Source: Deltaproteobacteria bacterium (GTDB lineage: Bacteria > Myxococcota_A > Polyangia > HGW-17 > JAJRWW01). Taken from it: a DNA stretch of 34,765 bases. The stretch covers positions 7,568-42,332 of the forward strand of contig JAOZUO010000043.1 of assembly GCA_029938605.1 (NCBI GenBank), given 5' to 3'. Under the pieces are notes generated by a model. The model ran no database searches and was not told the DNA's origin. It was given only the letters and a program-made list of their open reading frames with translations. Of the stretch, positions 18,692-26,694 are shown one piece after another (within the stretch, counting starts at the first letter, position 1; every line of letters starts with the position of its first letter). The position numbers were made by a program, and so were the translations under genes.

Positions 18692-19030
18692 TCATTTTTC
18701 ATTGTCAGCCGCTGATCGCGCGCGAAGGAAGCCAACCGCCACCAGCACCGCGACCACCAGGATGAAAAAAGGCCAGTAATCCCAGAACACGACCCACCCG
18801 AGGTTGTGGGCCAGCCAGAGGCCGAAGATGGCCATGACGCCTACACCCATTTCCAGCATGCCGCCGATCAGCAGGGCGACGCCTACACCCATGACGAGTG
18901 CCGGCCAGGTGGTGCCAAAGCCGTGGCTCTTGTAGGTGAAATGGCTCAACATCTGACCGGCGAAGATCACCAGCATTACGATCACACCGATGGTGATTCC
19001 CGACGATGCGCTTTTCTTTTCCCTCGGCAT
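18692..19030 (-). CDS. LiaF/DUF5668-like small membrane protein
   Basis: A 112-residue protein from the ATG at 19030, which has GGGAGGA 5 bases upstream; an earlier in-frame start at 19087 lacks such a site and would add a non-hydrophobic leader. It has four hydrophobic segments, with WPALVMGVGVALLIGG and WPFFILVVAVLVAVGF showing the paired W-P-x-hydrophobic pattern of the LiaI/LiaF-type transmembrane region. Such domains act in envelope stress sensing. It is first in the operon with the unknown 159-residue protein and the SPFH protein. A CTTGC-GGGAT-GCAAG inverted repeat lies upstream near 19074-19088 and could be an operator. Confidence 0.75.
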   Translation of the reverse strand: MPREKKSASSGITIGVIVMLVIFAGQMLSHFTYKSHGFGTTWPALVMGVGVALLIGGMLEMGVGVMAIFGLWLAHNLGWVVFWDYWPFFILVVAVLVAVGFLRARSAADNEK

Positions 19031-19211
19031 TAGGGTCCTCCCGAACCGATGCCCGGCTATCCTTGCACAGCCCCTTGCGGGATGCAAGACCGGGGAAGTG
19101 TTACAATGAGGCGAATTTCTTCCGCCTGTCTTGCCCCTGGTAACCAGCCTGGTGTGGGAAACATTCCGGTCGGTTTTTGAAAGTTGTACCGGACAAGGAA
19201 GCCATTGACCC

Positions 19212-20234
19212 CTACGCGGCCATTTTTACCTGGGAGGTGGACAGGGCGATCTCGATGCGATCCCGGGTGCCGGCGAGATCTCCGCCGATCTGCAGGGGGA
19301 GCCGGCCGTCATCGACCGAGATGATCTCGATGCGATCGGCCAGAAAGTCTGTGATTGTGCGACTGTGATAGGTGCCCTTCCAGATGCGGGGCAGGGCGAA
19401 GAGGGCCTCGAAGACGCTCGCGTCCGAGACCCGGAACTGGAACTTGTCATCCCGCATGCGGGCGTAAGGGAACAGCCGCATGTTGAGGCCCGTGTAGGGG
19501 ATGGTGGAGGCCGTGGCGATGGTGGCCACGCCCCGGTAGAGCTCCGCGCCGCTCTCCACCCGCTCGAGGAGCCGGCCCTGGTGCTTGATCCGGTAGGCCG
19601 GGCCGCCGATGTTCCGGACTACGATCTCCTGCTTCTTCTTGAGCAGGTAGCGGGGCATGGTGCGGGTGGACACGCTGATGGTGTAGCCCGGGCTGCCCAC
19701 CGCCAGGGCCTTGAGGGGCGACCTCTGGAGCATGTCCCGGCTGGCGAAGTAGTCCTGCAGTATGTGGGCGTCGAGGCCGCAGCCCGCAAAGGGGGTGAGC
19801 TTATCCTCCACCGTCAGGATGGGCAGGGGGCGCGAGAAGCTCGAGCGCTTGGCCCGGTCCAGGTCCCGACGCAGACCCACCCGGGTGGGCGGCGACGCGC
19901 CAAAGGACGCGGCGATGGCGTTGCCCGTGCCGAGCTTGAGCACGAAGAACCGTGGGGGTTCGCGGTGGTGGGGCCTGCATCCGCAGTAGCGGTATACATC
20001 CGAGAGGCACTGTACGAAGGTGCCGTCGCCGCCTCCCGTGGCCACCGTGCGGTAGCCCAGATCTACAATTCTATGTGCGATTTCGGTGCCGTGTTCCTGG
20101 CTCTCGCTGATAAACACGTCGGCCTCGGGGTGCAATTTCCCGATGAGCCGCTGGGTGGAGCGGGTTACGCTCTTTGCGTTTTTATTAAGCACGATCGCTA
20201 GGTTACGATCCTGAGGCAGCTGTGTAAGTTGCAT
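19212..20234 (-). CDS. Diacylglycerol kinase-like lipid kinase (DAGK catalytic domain)
   Basis: A 340-residue protein from the ATG at 20234 (GGAG 9 bases upstream). It contains the nucleotide-binding motif GGGDGT (67-72) and an early NKNAKSV stretch, with LGTGNAIA further on, all diagnostic of the DAGK/sphingosine kinase/YegS fold. It should phosphorylate a lipid alcohol such as diacylglycerol at the inner face of the membrane; the exact substrate cannot be told. The second domain (about 150-330) is the beta-sandwich half of the fold. An upstream in-frame start at 20291 is possible but has no clear ribosome site. It is separated by about 180 bases from the LiaF-like operon. Confidence 0.85.
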   Translation of the reverse strand: MQLTQLPQDRNLAIVLNKNAKSVTRSTQRLIGKLHPEADVFISESQEHGTEIAHRIVDLGYRTVATGGGDGTFVQCLSDVYRYCGCRPHHREPPRFFVLKLGTGNAIAASFGASPPTRVGLRRDLDRAKRSSFSRPLPILTVEDKLTPFAGCGLDAHILQDYFASRDMLQRSPLKALAVGSPGYTISVSTRTMPRYLLKKKQEIVVRNIGGPAYRIKHQGRLLERVESGAELYRGVATIATASTIPYTGLNMRLFPYARMRDDKFQFRVSDASVFEALFALPRIWKGTYHSRTITDFLADRIEIISVDDGRLPLQIGGDLAGTRDRIEIALSTSQVKMAA

Positions 20235-20578
20235 CTTTGTGTGCTCCGCTGGGCCAACTATGGCGCGTCTCTCCGTGAGAGGGGTTTGCAAGGGATATGC
20301 CGGGGAGCGGCGAATTTTCGGTGAGTGTCATTAAGCTGAGCAAAAACAGTCATATATGGCATTGTCGTGGCATGAGTTCGCGAATTTCATGACGCCCTTT
20401 TCGGTGCCGAACTGCCACCCCAGGGTTTCAAGTGCGAATTGGAAGTGGCGGTAATAGCGTGCGTTTTCACAGCCAGGTTCTGAGATACAGAATGGCGTTT
20501 TGTCCCTGTCGTGTGGGAATGGTTATGGGCCTTCCCACAGTAGCTTATGTGTAGGGGATCCCTTGACACCCGGAGCGG
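20235..20578. other. Divergent intergenic region, AT-richer, no gene seen
   Basis: This 344-bp gap lies between the divergent lipid kinase and lipoprotein genes. TTGACA at 20563-20568 is a good -35 match for the plus strand, but no good -10 follows at 17-18 bases. A small hairpin, CTCTC-CGT-GAGAG, is at about 20273-20283. I see no RNA gene or reading frame with support. Confidence 0.5.
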
Positions 20579-21736
20579 ATGTGGTTTGCTGTGACCGTGC
20601 GTTCTCCCAACAGAAGAGTCCTGCCGACGATCAACTACCTGGTCGGTTGCCTGGTCGGCTGTCTGGTTGGGTGTCTGGCCGGGGGCCTGGGTTTGGCTGC
20701 CTGCGGGCGAGCCCCGGGGGCTGAGAGCCGGGCGGGCAAAACGATCCGGCCCGCTCACCACGCCCGCTCCGTGGCGGCGCGTCTGGCGGCCTTGCGCATG
20801 GACCACGACACGGCGCGGATCGCATTGGGTGGGCATCGGTATCGGGCGGTCCACCGGGTGCGCGTGACCCTGGACGGGCAACCCGATCGCGCCTTTGAAG
20901 ATCGCTACCAGCTTCGTTGCAACGCCAAGCTCGACTGCTACGGACGCCAGGACAACTCCCTGGAGTACGGTGTGGAGTTCTACCGCATTGGAGAGCAGAC
21001 CTATTTCCGCCACCGGTATCAGAGGTTTCTGCGGTTTTCCGAGGAGCCCGACGAGGCCGGCCGGCGGGTGGAGCGCATCTGGGGCGCCGGAGCGGCTATT
21101 GTGGATCTCCTCGAGGGGTACCTGGTGATGACGCCCGCGGGCCAGACCACCGTGGCCGGCCGCAGTGCCAGCCGGTACAAGCTCTCCCTCGGCAAGGGTG
21201 TACCGACTGCTCATACCGGTCGGCGGGCCTGGCGGGCGCGGCTCAAGGCCATGCGCATTGAAGGCGAGGTCCAGCTCGATACGGCCTCCGGCGCGGTTCT
21301 GGCGCTCAAGGTGACCTACGCAGTGTCGGCCCCCAAGGCGGGGCGCACCGTGACCATCACAGGCGACTTCGACGGCGCCGTGGTGGAGGCGGGCAAGCCT
21401 CAAGTGATCAAGCCTCCGGCGGACTTTGCCGTGGCCCGGGCTCGGACCCGGGAGGTCCAGGAGCTACGCATGCTGGGCTCCCAGCGTCTGAACCCGGGTT
21501 GGTTCCGGGGGGGCGGTCCCCACGCGGCTCGTCGTGGGGGTGCCACAAAGGGCATGAAGCCGGCGCCGTCCATGGAGCATCGCCCCAGGCGCCCCATGCA
21601 GCCCCCCATGCAGCCCTCGACGCCCCGGGCGCGGACCCCCATGCAGGCCCCGAGGCCCCGGGCGCGGACCCCCATGGTGCAACCGCCTTCCAACCATCGG
21701 CCTCGCCCGATGGACAAGCCCTTGGACAAGCCCTGA
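20579..21736 (+). CDS. Lipoprotein of unknown function with Pro-rich repeat tail
   Basis: A 385-residue protein. The N-terminus is an export signal with a repeated LVGC unit (12-bp repeat) ending in the lipobox LAAC at about residue 42. Residues about 60-300 form one mixed domain (RYRAVHRVRVTLDGQPDRAF, later GYLVMTPAGQTTVAGRSASR and VTYAVSAP) of mainly beta character, similar in feel to lipoprotein-localisation-type folds that bind lipid, but no family is certain. The tail (about 310-385) is Pro/Arg/Met-rich with repeats such as PMQP and RARTPM. The ATG at 20579 has GGAG only 3 bases away; GTG at 20597 is an alternative start and keeps the whole signal. It ends 3 bases before tsaC, so it heads that operon. 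Confidence 0.75.
   Translation: MWFAVTVRSPNRRVLPTINYLVGCLVGCLVGCLAGGLGLAACGRAPGAESRAGKTIRPAHHARSVAARLAALRMDHDTARIALGGHRYRAVHRVRVTLDGQPDRAFEDRYQLRCNAKLDCYGRQDNSLEYGVEFYRIGEQTYFRHRYQRFLRFSEEPDEAGRRVERIWGAGAAIVDLLEGYLVMTPAGQTTVAGRSASRYKLSLGKGVPTAHTGRRAWRARLKAMRIEGEVQLDTASGAVLALKVTYAVSAPKAGRTVTITGDFDGAVVEAGKPQVIKPPADFAVARARTREVQELRMLGSQRLNPGWFRGGGPHAARRGGATKGMKPAPSMEHRPRRPMQPPMQPSTPRARTPMQAPRPRARTPMVQPPSNHRPRPMDKPLDKP
20640..20685 (+). repeat. 12-bp tandem repeat in lipoprotein signal sequence
   Basis: Three to four imperfect 12-bp units (CTGGTCGGTTGC and variants) encode LVGC-LVGC-LVGC-LAG, so the hydrophobic core of the signal peptide is itself a tandem repeat. A length change by one unit would add or remove four residues without shifting frame. 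Confidence 0.8.
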
Positions 21737-21739
21737 ACC

Positions 21740-22333
21740 ATGGAGCGGGTGGGAGCCAACGCATCTGGCTTGGAGCGTGCCGCCGAGGGTTTGCGTGGAG
21801 GCTTGATCGTGGCCTATCCCACTGAGACCTTCTACGGCCTGGCCGTGGACCCGTGGCAGCCCGATGCCTTGGAGCGCCTCCTGTCGCTCAAAGGGCGCGA
21901 TCCCCAGGTGCCCCTGCCGCTGATTCTGCCCAGCCGGGATCACCTGACCGCCCTGGTGACCGACGTTCCCGCGTCCGCGGCGGCGCTCATGGAACGTCAC
22001 TGGCCCGGCCCGCTCACCCTGGTGTTGCCCGCGCGCTCCGGCCTGCCTTCGGCGCTGTTGGGTCCCGAGGGGATCGGGGTGCGACTCTCCGGCCACCGGG
22101 TGGCCACGGACCTGGCGGTGCGGTTCGGGGCGCCCCTGGTGGCCACAAGCGCCAATCCCAGCGGCGATCCTCCGGCCCAGAACGCAGATCAGGTCGCTCA
22201 GTATCTTCCCGGCGTGGATCTGCTGGTGGACGGTGGGCCCACCGCCGGTGGCGCGCCCTCCACCGTGGTGGCCGTGGCTTCGTCGGGGGAGATAATTGTG
22301 CTGCGCCAAGGAGCGATTCATGTCCGAGGGTGA
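21740..22333 (+). CDS. tsaC: L-threonylcarbamoyladenylate synthase (Sua5/YrdC/YciO family)
   Basis: This enzyme makes threonylcarbamoyl-AMP from threonine, bicarbonate and ATP, the first step of the t6A37 modification of ANN-decoding tRNAs. The 197-residue protein is the short YrdC form. It shows PTETFYGLAVD near the start, KGRDPQVPLPLIL, WPGPLTLVLP, SANPSGDPP and PSTVV, which are the substrate-pocket signatures. It starts 3 bases after the lipoprotein stop and overlaps the next gene by 14 bases, so the three are translationally linked. Confidence 0.93.
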   Translation: MERVGANASGLERAAEGLRGGLIVAYPTETFYGLAVDPWQPDALERLLSLKGRDPQVPLPLILPSRDHLTALVTDVPASAAALMERHWPGPLTLVLPARSGLPSALLGPEGIGVRLSGHRVATDLAVRFGAPLVATSANPSGDPPAQNADQVAQYLPGVDLLVDGGPTAGGAPSTVVAVASSGEIIVLRQGAIHVRG

Positions 22334-23090
22334 GACCAGCAGCTCCATCCCGGACGGATGCGTTCGGGACGAGGCCCTCCGGGGGCGGTTGGTTCTGTAT
22401 CAACCGGAGCACGGCTATCGCTTCTCCCTGGACGCGCTGCTTTTGGCCGACTTCGCCCGGGGCCCCGATCCCGCCTGGCAGGGGGGGATCGTGGATCTCG
22501 GCGCCGGCTGTGGCGTGGTGGGACTCTCCCTGGCTGCACAGCTTCAGGGGGCCCGGGTGACCCTGGTGGAGCTCCAGTCCCGGCTCGCGGGCCTGTGCCG
22601 CACCAACATCCGGGAAAACGACTTCGACCGGCGGGTAGAGGTCGTCGAGGCGGACCTGCGGCGGCTCAAGGGACTCGTGGAAGGAGCCAGCGCGGACCGG
22701 GTGGTTTCGAATCCTCCCTTCCGCCCCGCGGGCTCGGGGCGGATGAGCCCGGACCCCGAGAAGGCCATCGCCAACATGGAGCTGGAGGTCTCCCTGCCGG
22801 TGCTGGTGGCCAGCGCCGCCCGGCTGCTCCGACCCCGGGGACACTTCTCGGTGATCTATCCGGCCGAGCGCGCGGTGGAGGTCTGCGAGAACATGTCCCA
22901 CCACGGCCTGCGCCCCGTGCGACTGCGGCCGGTGTACCCCCGCGCCGGTCGCCCGGCCCGACGGGTGCTGATCCAGGCCCGGAAGGGGGTCTCCGACGCA
23001 CTGGTATTTGAGTCGCCCCTGGTCATCCACGAGGCCCCTGAAGTCTACACCGCCGAGGCTGCCCGCATCCTGAACGGGCGGCGTTCTTAG
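22320..23090 (+). CDS. TrmN6/YfiC-like adenine-N6 methyltransferase
   Basis: A 256-residue class I SAM-dependent methyltransferase from the ATG at 22320, which has AAGGAG 6 bases upstream. It shows the SAM-binding motif VDLGAGCGVVGLSLA, the acidic end of strand 2 (VTLVELQ), and NPPF (SNPPFRPAGSG), the catalytic motif for methylating an exocyclic amine of adenine. The N-terminal YRFSLDALLLADF block is typical of the YfiC family, which methylates A37 of tRNA-Val. The exact target here is inferred. It overlaps tsaC by 14 bases; both products act on tRNA anticodon loops, which makes functional sense. An in-frame start at 22296 has no comparable ribosome site. Confidence 0.88.
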   Translation: MSEGETSSSIPDGCVRDEALRGRLVLYQPEHGYRFSLDALLLADFARGPDPAWQGGIVDLGAGCGVVGLSLAAQLQGARVTLVELQSRLAGLCRTNIRENDFDRRVEVVEADLRRLKGLVEGASADRVVSNPPFRPAGSGRMSPDPEKAIANMELEVSLPVLVASAARLLRPRGHFSVIYPAERAVEVCENMSHHGLRPVRLRPVYPRAGRPARRVLIQARKGVSDALVFESPLVIHEAPEVYTAEAARILNGRRS

Positions 23091-23162
23091 GCACCCAGTC
23101 CCAAAACAGGAGTTTTTGGAGCCTGTGGCGTAGACTGGCGTTCAATGTGAGGTCGGATTCGA

Positions 23163-23230
23163 ATGCCAGACGAGACTCCAGACGAGACTCCAGACGAGAC
23201 TCCAGACGAGACTCCGGACGAGACTCCGGC
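23163..23230 (+). repeat. 12-bp tandem repeat, five units, at the murJ N-terminus
   Basis: The unit GACGAGACTCCA, with one late variant, encodes PDET five times directly after the start codon. The period is a multiple of 3, so copy-number change keeps the frame. Confidence 0.9.
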
Positions 23231-24848
23231 CAGCCCCGCTTCCGCTGACGAAGCCGCGGGCGGCTCCCTGGCCCGGAAGATCGGCATCGCCTCCCTGATC
23301 GTCATGGCGTCAGTGTTTTTGTCCCGGGTATTGGGCCAGGTGCGGCAGTCCTACATCGCTTACGTGGGCGGCACGGGCAGCGACGTGGACGCCTACACCA
23401 TCGCCTTCCAAATCCCAGACATGCTGAACCACGTGGTGGCCGGCGGATTTTTGTCGGTGACCTTCATCCCCATCTTCGCCCGCCACCTCGTGGACGGCAA
23501 CGAGGAGGAGGGCTGGCGGGTCCTGTCCATCGTGCTCACCGTCTGTCTGTCGGTGCTCACTGTGCTCACGGTCCTCACCATGTGGGCCGCTCCGACCCTG
23601 GTGGGCTGGGTGGCGCCGGGCATCTCCGATGATCCCCAGACTCTGGCCAAGGCCACTCACATGACCCGCATCATCCTGCCGGCGCAGATCTTCTTCTTCG
23701 CCGGAGGCATCTTCATGGCCGTGCAGTACGCCAAGGGGAGGTTCTTACTGCCCGCCCTGGCGCCCCTCGTGTACAATCTGGGAATCATCGGCGGCGGGAT
23801 CGTCCTGTCGAGCTCCCTGGGCATAGAGGGCTTCGCCTGGGGCGTGGTCATGGGCGCCTTCGTGGGTCAGCTCGCTCTCCAGTGGATCGGCGCCCGGGAC
23901 GCGGGCATGCGGCTGCGTCCGAGCTTCCGCATCTCCCACCCGGACTTTCGCACCTTCCTGTGGCTGACCATTCCGCTGGTGCTCGGGCTCTCCATGACCT
24001 TCTCCATGGAGTTCTTCTTCAAGTTTTTCGGTTCCATGCTCGGCAAGGGCACCGTGGCGTCGCTCAACTATGCCCTGCGCGTGAACCTCATGCTGGTGGC
24101 GATCTTCGGCCAGGCCGCGGGGGTCGCCTCCTTCCCATTCCTCGCCCGCCTGTATGCACGCGGTGACACCTCCGAGATGCTCGAGACCCTGAACCAGACC
24201 ATCCGTCGTTACCTCTGCCTGGCCATCCCCGCGTCGGTGCTCATGATCGTCGCCGCCCACGAGACTGTGGTGGTGCTCTTCAAGCGTGGCGCTTTCGATC
24301 ACGAGGCCGTGGTCACCACCACCGACATGCTCCGGGTCTTCCTCGCCGGCGCCTTCGCAATGGCAGCGGTGAACCTCGTGGTCCGGGGCTTCTACGCCAC
24401 CCGCTCCACCTGGCTTCCGGCCCTCTTCGGTTCCCTCGCCGTGGCGATCTCGGTACCCCTGTACTGGCTCTTCACCCGCTGGCTCGGCGGCCTGGGCGTA
24501 GCCCTGGGCGTCACCGTCAGCGGATTCCTCCAGGCCGGGATCCTGTACGTCGTCTGGAACCGTCGCATGGGAAACCGGGGCACCCCCACCTACCTGGCCC
24601 TCCTCCGCGCCCTCGCCATGACGATCCCCCTGGGCGCCGCCCTGTGGGGACTACGCCATCTCCTGCTCCGCGCCCTGGACAACAGCCGCCCCCTGGGCGC
24701 CCTGATCATCTGCCTCATCCTCGGCACAGCCTTCCTCGCCCTCACCATCCCCCTGGCCCGCCTCTTCCGCGTCACCGAAATCTCCACCCTCGCCACCCGC
24801 CTATCCAACAAGCTGGGCAACAAGCTCCTGCGGCGCACCGCCGGCTGA
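23163..24848 (+). CDS. murJ: Lipid II flippase MurJ
   Basis: MurJ moves lipid II across the inner membrane for peptidoglycan synthesis. The 561-residue protein has about 14 hydrophobic segments and family signatures: VMASVFLSRVLGQVRQS in the first helix (with the conserved Arg), ADFAYT-like DVDAYTIAFQIPDML, and GGFLSVTFIPIF. It is of normal length apart from an N-terminal extension of five PDET units encoded by a 12-bp repeat, followed by an Ala/Ser/Glu stretch to about residue 38; this lies on the cytoplasmic side and is not part of the usual MurJ. The start codon could be at a later in-frame position, but no ATG follows before the first helix. It is 72 bases downstream of the methyltransferase gene and convergent with the next gene. 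Confidence 0.95.
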   Translation: MPDETPDETPDETPDETPDETPASPASADEAAGGSLARKIGIASLIVMASVFLSRVLGQVRQSYIAYVGGTGSDVDAYTIAFQIPDMLNHVVAGGFLSVTFIPIFARHLVDGNEEEGWRVLSIVLTVCLSVLTVLTVLTMWAAPTLVGWVAPGISDDPQTLAKATHMTRIILPAQIFFFAGGIFMAVQYAKGRFLLPALAPLVYNLGIIGGGIVLSSSLGIEGFAWGVVMGAFVGQLALQWIGARDAGMRLRPSFRISHPDFRTFLWLTIPLVLGLSMTFSMEFFFKFFGSMLGKGTVASLNYALRVNLMLVAIFGQAAGVASFPFLARLYARGDTSEMLETLNQTIRRYLCLAIPASVLMIVAAHETVVVLFKRGAFDHEAVVTTTDMLRVFLAGAFAMAAVNLVVRGFYATRSTWLPALFGSLAVAISVPLYWLFTRWLGGLGVALGVTVSGFLQAGILYVVWNRRMGNRGTPTYLALLRALAMTIPLGAALWGLRHLLLRALDNSRPLGALIICLILGTAFLALTIPLARLFRVTEISTLATRLSNKLGNKLLRRTAG

Positions 24849-24946
24849 GAGCTTCCCTGACAAGCGCGATGCTCCCTTCCAATTGATTCTCAACGCGATC
24901 TCGTAGGGGTTTGAGCCCATCCACGGCGCCATTTCGTGCGGGCGGC

Positions 24947-26065
24947 TTAGCGAACCGTGACGCAAGTGGGGTCGAGGGCGTCGGGGGTGAGCGGGTCGTC
25001 GGTGACCCACTGTGCGAGGGGAGTGGCGCTGGCGACCATGGCCTGCAGGCAGAGAAGGCCCCCGGGGTACAGCTCAGGATCGATCTGGGCCTCGAAGCGC
25101 ACCGTGACCGCCGAGCCGTGGGCCAGGTCGTCAAGGACCCAGCTCATGGCGTGACTGTCGGCATCGTAGGTGCCCGTCTGGATCTCCCGGGCCCAGCTTA
25201 TCTCCGGAGGAAGCCCCAGGTTGACCGTGATTGTGCCGAGATCGGTAGCATCGGCGTAGACCTGGACCTCCACGAAGAGCTTGTCCCCGGCGGCGAAGTC
25301 TGCGCAGTTTTCGTCGCGGATGAAGAGTTGGCCGCGAAGGCCGAAGCAGTCCGGGTCATGGGCGTCATCCAGTCCATCGTTGTCGTCGTCCAGGTCGTTT
25401 CCACAGAGCCCCACATGGGAGGATTCGAGCGGGTAGATCCCGCCGTTGCATTGGGGGAAGTTGGCCGCGCAGGCGAAATCTTCACAGTCGGTCAGGCCGT
25501 TGTCGTCGTTGTCCACTCCGTCATGGCAGATCTCCAAGGGGCAGGCTCCAACACCCGCGCAATCGGGATCATTACAGTCCACCAGTCCATCGTTGTCGTC
25601 GTCCCAGCGATTGTCACACCGCTCGCAGCCGCAGTAGCGGATGCTCAGACGACAGTCATTCTCACAGCGGAGTCCCGCTCCGGACAGCCCCAGGGATGCG
25701 CAGGTCAGTTCGCGCAGATCCTCTCCGTCACACGCCTCTTCGTCTTCGGCCACGCCATCGCCGCAGATCGCCCCGTCCACACATTGCGAGTCATCCAGCC
25801 ACCGGCACAGGTAGTCACACCGGAGCTCGCCTCCGCCACCGAAGCCCAGGCTCTCGCAGGTCTCCCCATCGAGATTCTGTCCGTCACAGTCCTCGTGGGG
25901 GTCGATTACACCGTTGCCGCAGGATTTGCCAACGTAGCCAACCCCCAGGCATCCTTCGCATCCCCCGGTGCCCGTAGCGACGATGATCATTGTGGCGAGC
26001 ACGGCCCACCATCGACAACGACGGAGTCGTTGAAACCTCCCGGTTCGAGTACGTTCTTTCGTCAT
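24947..26065 (-). CDS. Lipoprotein with Myxococcus Cys-rich and Asp-rich repeats
   Basis: A 372-residue exported protein with a basic N-terminus, a hydrophobic core (WWAVLATMIIVATG) and a Cys in a loose lipobox at about residue 36. Two Myxococcus-type cysteine-rich repeats follow (CGNGVIDPHEDCDGQNLDG..., CGDGVAEDEEACDGEDL...). Then come three Asp-rich repeats (CDNRWDDDNDGLVDCNDPDC, CHDGVDNDDNGLTDCEDFAC, CGNDLDDDNDGLDDAHDPDC) of the MopE/thrombospondin-type calcium-binding kind. The last 150 residues form an Ig-like beta-domain (VEVQVYADATDLGTITVNL...). The repeats suggest a surface protein that binds Ca2+ or copper; ligand and role are unknown. It stands alone, convergent with murJ. Confidence 0.82.
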   Translation of the reverse strand: MTKERTRTGRFQRLRRCRWWAVLATMIIVATGTGGCEGCLGVGYVGKSCGNGVIDPHEDCDGQNLDGETCESLGFGGGGELRCDYLCRWLDDSQCVDGAICGDGVAEDEEACDGEDLRELTCASLGLSGAGLRCENDCRLSIRYCGCERCDNRWDDDNDGLVDCNDPDCAGVGACPLEICHDGVDNDDNGLTDCEDFACAANFPQCNGGIYPLESSHVGLCGNDLDDDNDGLDDAHDPDCFGLRGQLFIRDENCADFAAGDKLFVEVQVYADATDLGTITVNLGLPPEISWAREIQTGTYDADSHAMSWVLDDLAHGSAVTVRFEAQIDPELYPGGLLCLQAMVASATPLAQWVTDDPLTPDALDPTCVTVR

Positions 26066-26671
26066 TGTCCCAGTCTCTTTACGGTAGTCCAGTAGTCCAT
26101 AAGGGCTGCGCAGACAGCCTCCCCCATTATCCGCCAGTGTTCAGTTGCGAGTCAACGAATGGATTCCACGAATGGATTCCACGATAGTCGATTTCGACAG
26201 CATCGCTCCGACCGATCAGGGAAAGAAAGCGACCATAACCAGTGGACTTGGTTTTCAAGTAGGGTGATTTTGACCGGATTATTGGGTGCAACGGCCAATA
26301 CCGGGGGACTTGGGGGGTCCAAGTGTTGCCATTGTGGCCGTTTGGGCCCTCAAAGCGACCATAACCAGTGGACTTGGTTTTCAAGTGAGGTGGTTTTGAC
26401 CGGATTATTGGGTGCAACGGCCAATACCTGGGGACCTGGCCGGCGTGAGCGCACACGCCCCTGGCTGACGCGGATCCCTGGCGAGGTCGCGAACGCTCGG
26501 GTGTGCTCATCTTCTTTCTGATCGACAGAAAAACCGGCGCTGCCCATACGTGGGCGGTTTCGCCCAGCGTTTGTGCCTGCGTCTCACGTTCGACGCCTGA
26601 GACCTCGTCAGTCCAGATGCGACCGGTGGGTCTCTTCTCGCTGACTGCCTGTGAAAGGAAGGTCTACTACC
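26066..26671. other. Repeat-rich intergenic region
   Basis: A 606-bp gap. It holds a 13-bp tandem pair (ACGAATGGATTCC at 26155-26167 and 26168-26180), the 126-bp-period repeat at 26226-26438, and toxin-like remnants near its right end. Open frames across the long repeat exist on both strands but are a product of the repeat. Confidence 0.6.
26226..26438. repeat. Two 87-bp direct repeats with period 126, each with hairpins
   Basis: Copies are at 26226-26312 and 26352-26438, with only about five differences, mostly transitions. Each carries two small hairpins: ACTTG-GTTTT-CAAGT and ATTGG-9-CCAAT, the second bracketed by CCGG-like bases. The spacer of 39 bp is not repeated. The hairpins and conserved sequence suggest a structured RNA or a mobile repeat rather than protein. 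Confidence 0.85.
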
Positions 26672-26694
26672 ATGGCACGCCAGAAGAAGCCTGA
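26621..26694 (+). pseudogene. Possible remnant of a BrnT-type toxin C-terminus
   Basis: Just upstream of and overlapping the antitoxin start, two plus-strand frames together read DRWVSSR (26621-26641) and LTACERKVYYHG (26641-26676). This resembles the end of BrnT-type toxins (about ...DRIRIISARPxTRHERKIYEEG), with a frame change and a TGA at 26642. I cannot follow the toxin further upstream. Position and overlap with an antitoxin gene fit a toxin-antitoxin operon, but the match is short and the call is weak. Confidence 0.3.

Noticed and set aside
20563..20592. TTGACA plus a -10 for the lipoprotein operon
   Set aside because: The -35 is good, but the best -10 at 17-18 bases (TTGCTG/TGCTGT) is poor and would place the transcript start past the chosen ATG; noted only as a hint.
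20387..21403. A 338-codon minus-strand frame opposite the lipoprotein gene
   Set aside because: The plus-strand gene has a lipobox signal and operon spacing; the opposite frame has neither.
26226..26438. Possible CRISPR array
   Set aside because: Only two copies, repeat length 87 bp and one spacer; no cas genes nearby.
26127..26510. Open frames on both strands across the 126-bp repeat, translating as 42-residue repeats
   Set aside because: 126 is a multiple of 3, so repeats stay open by chance in either strand; no ribosome site or family match, and hairpins suggest non-coding DNA.
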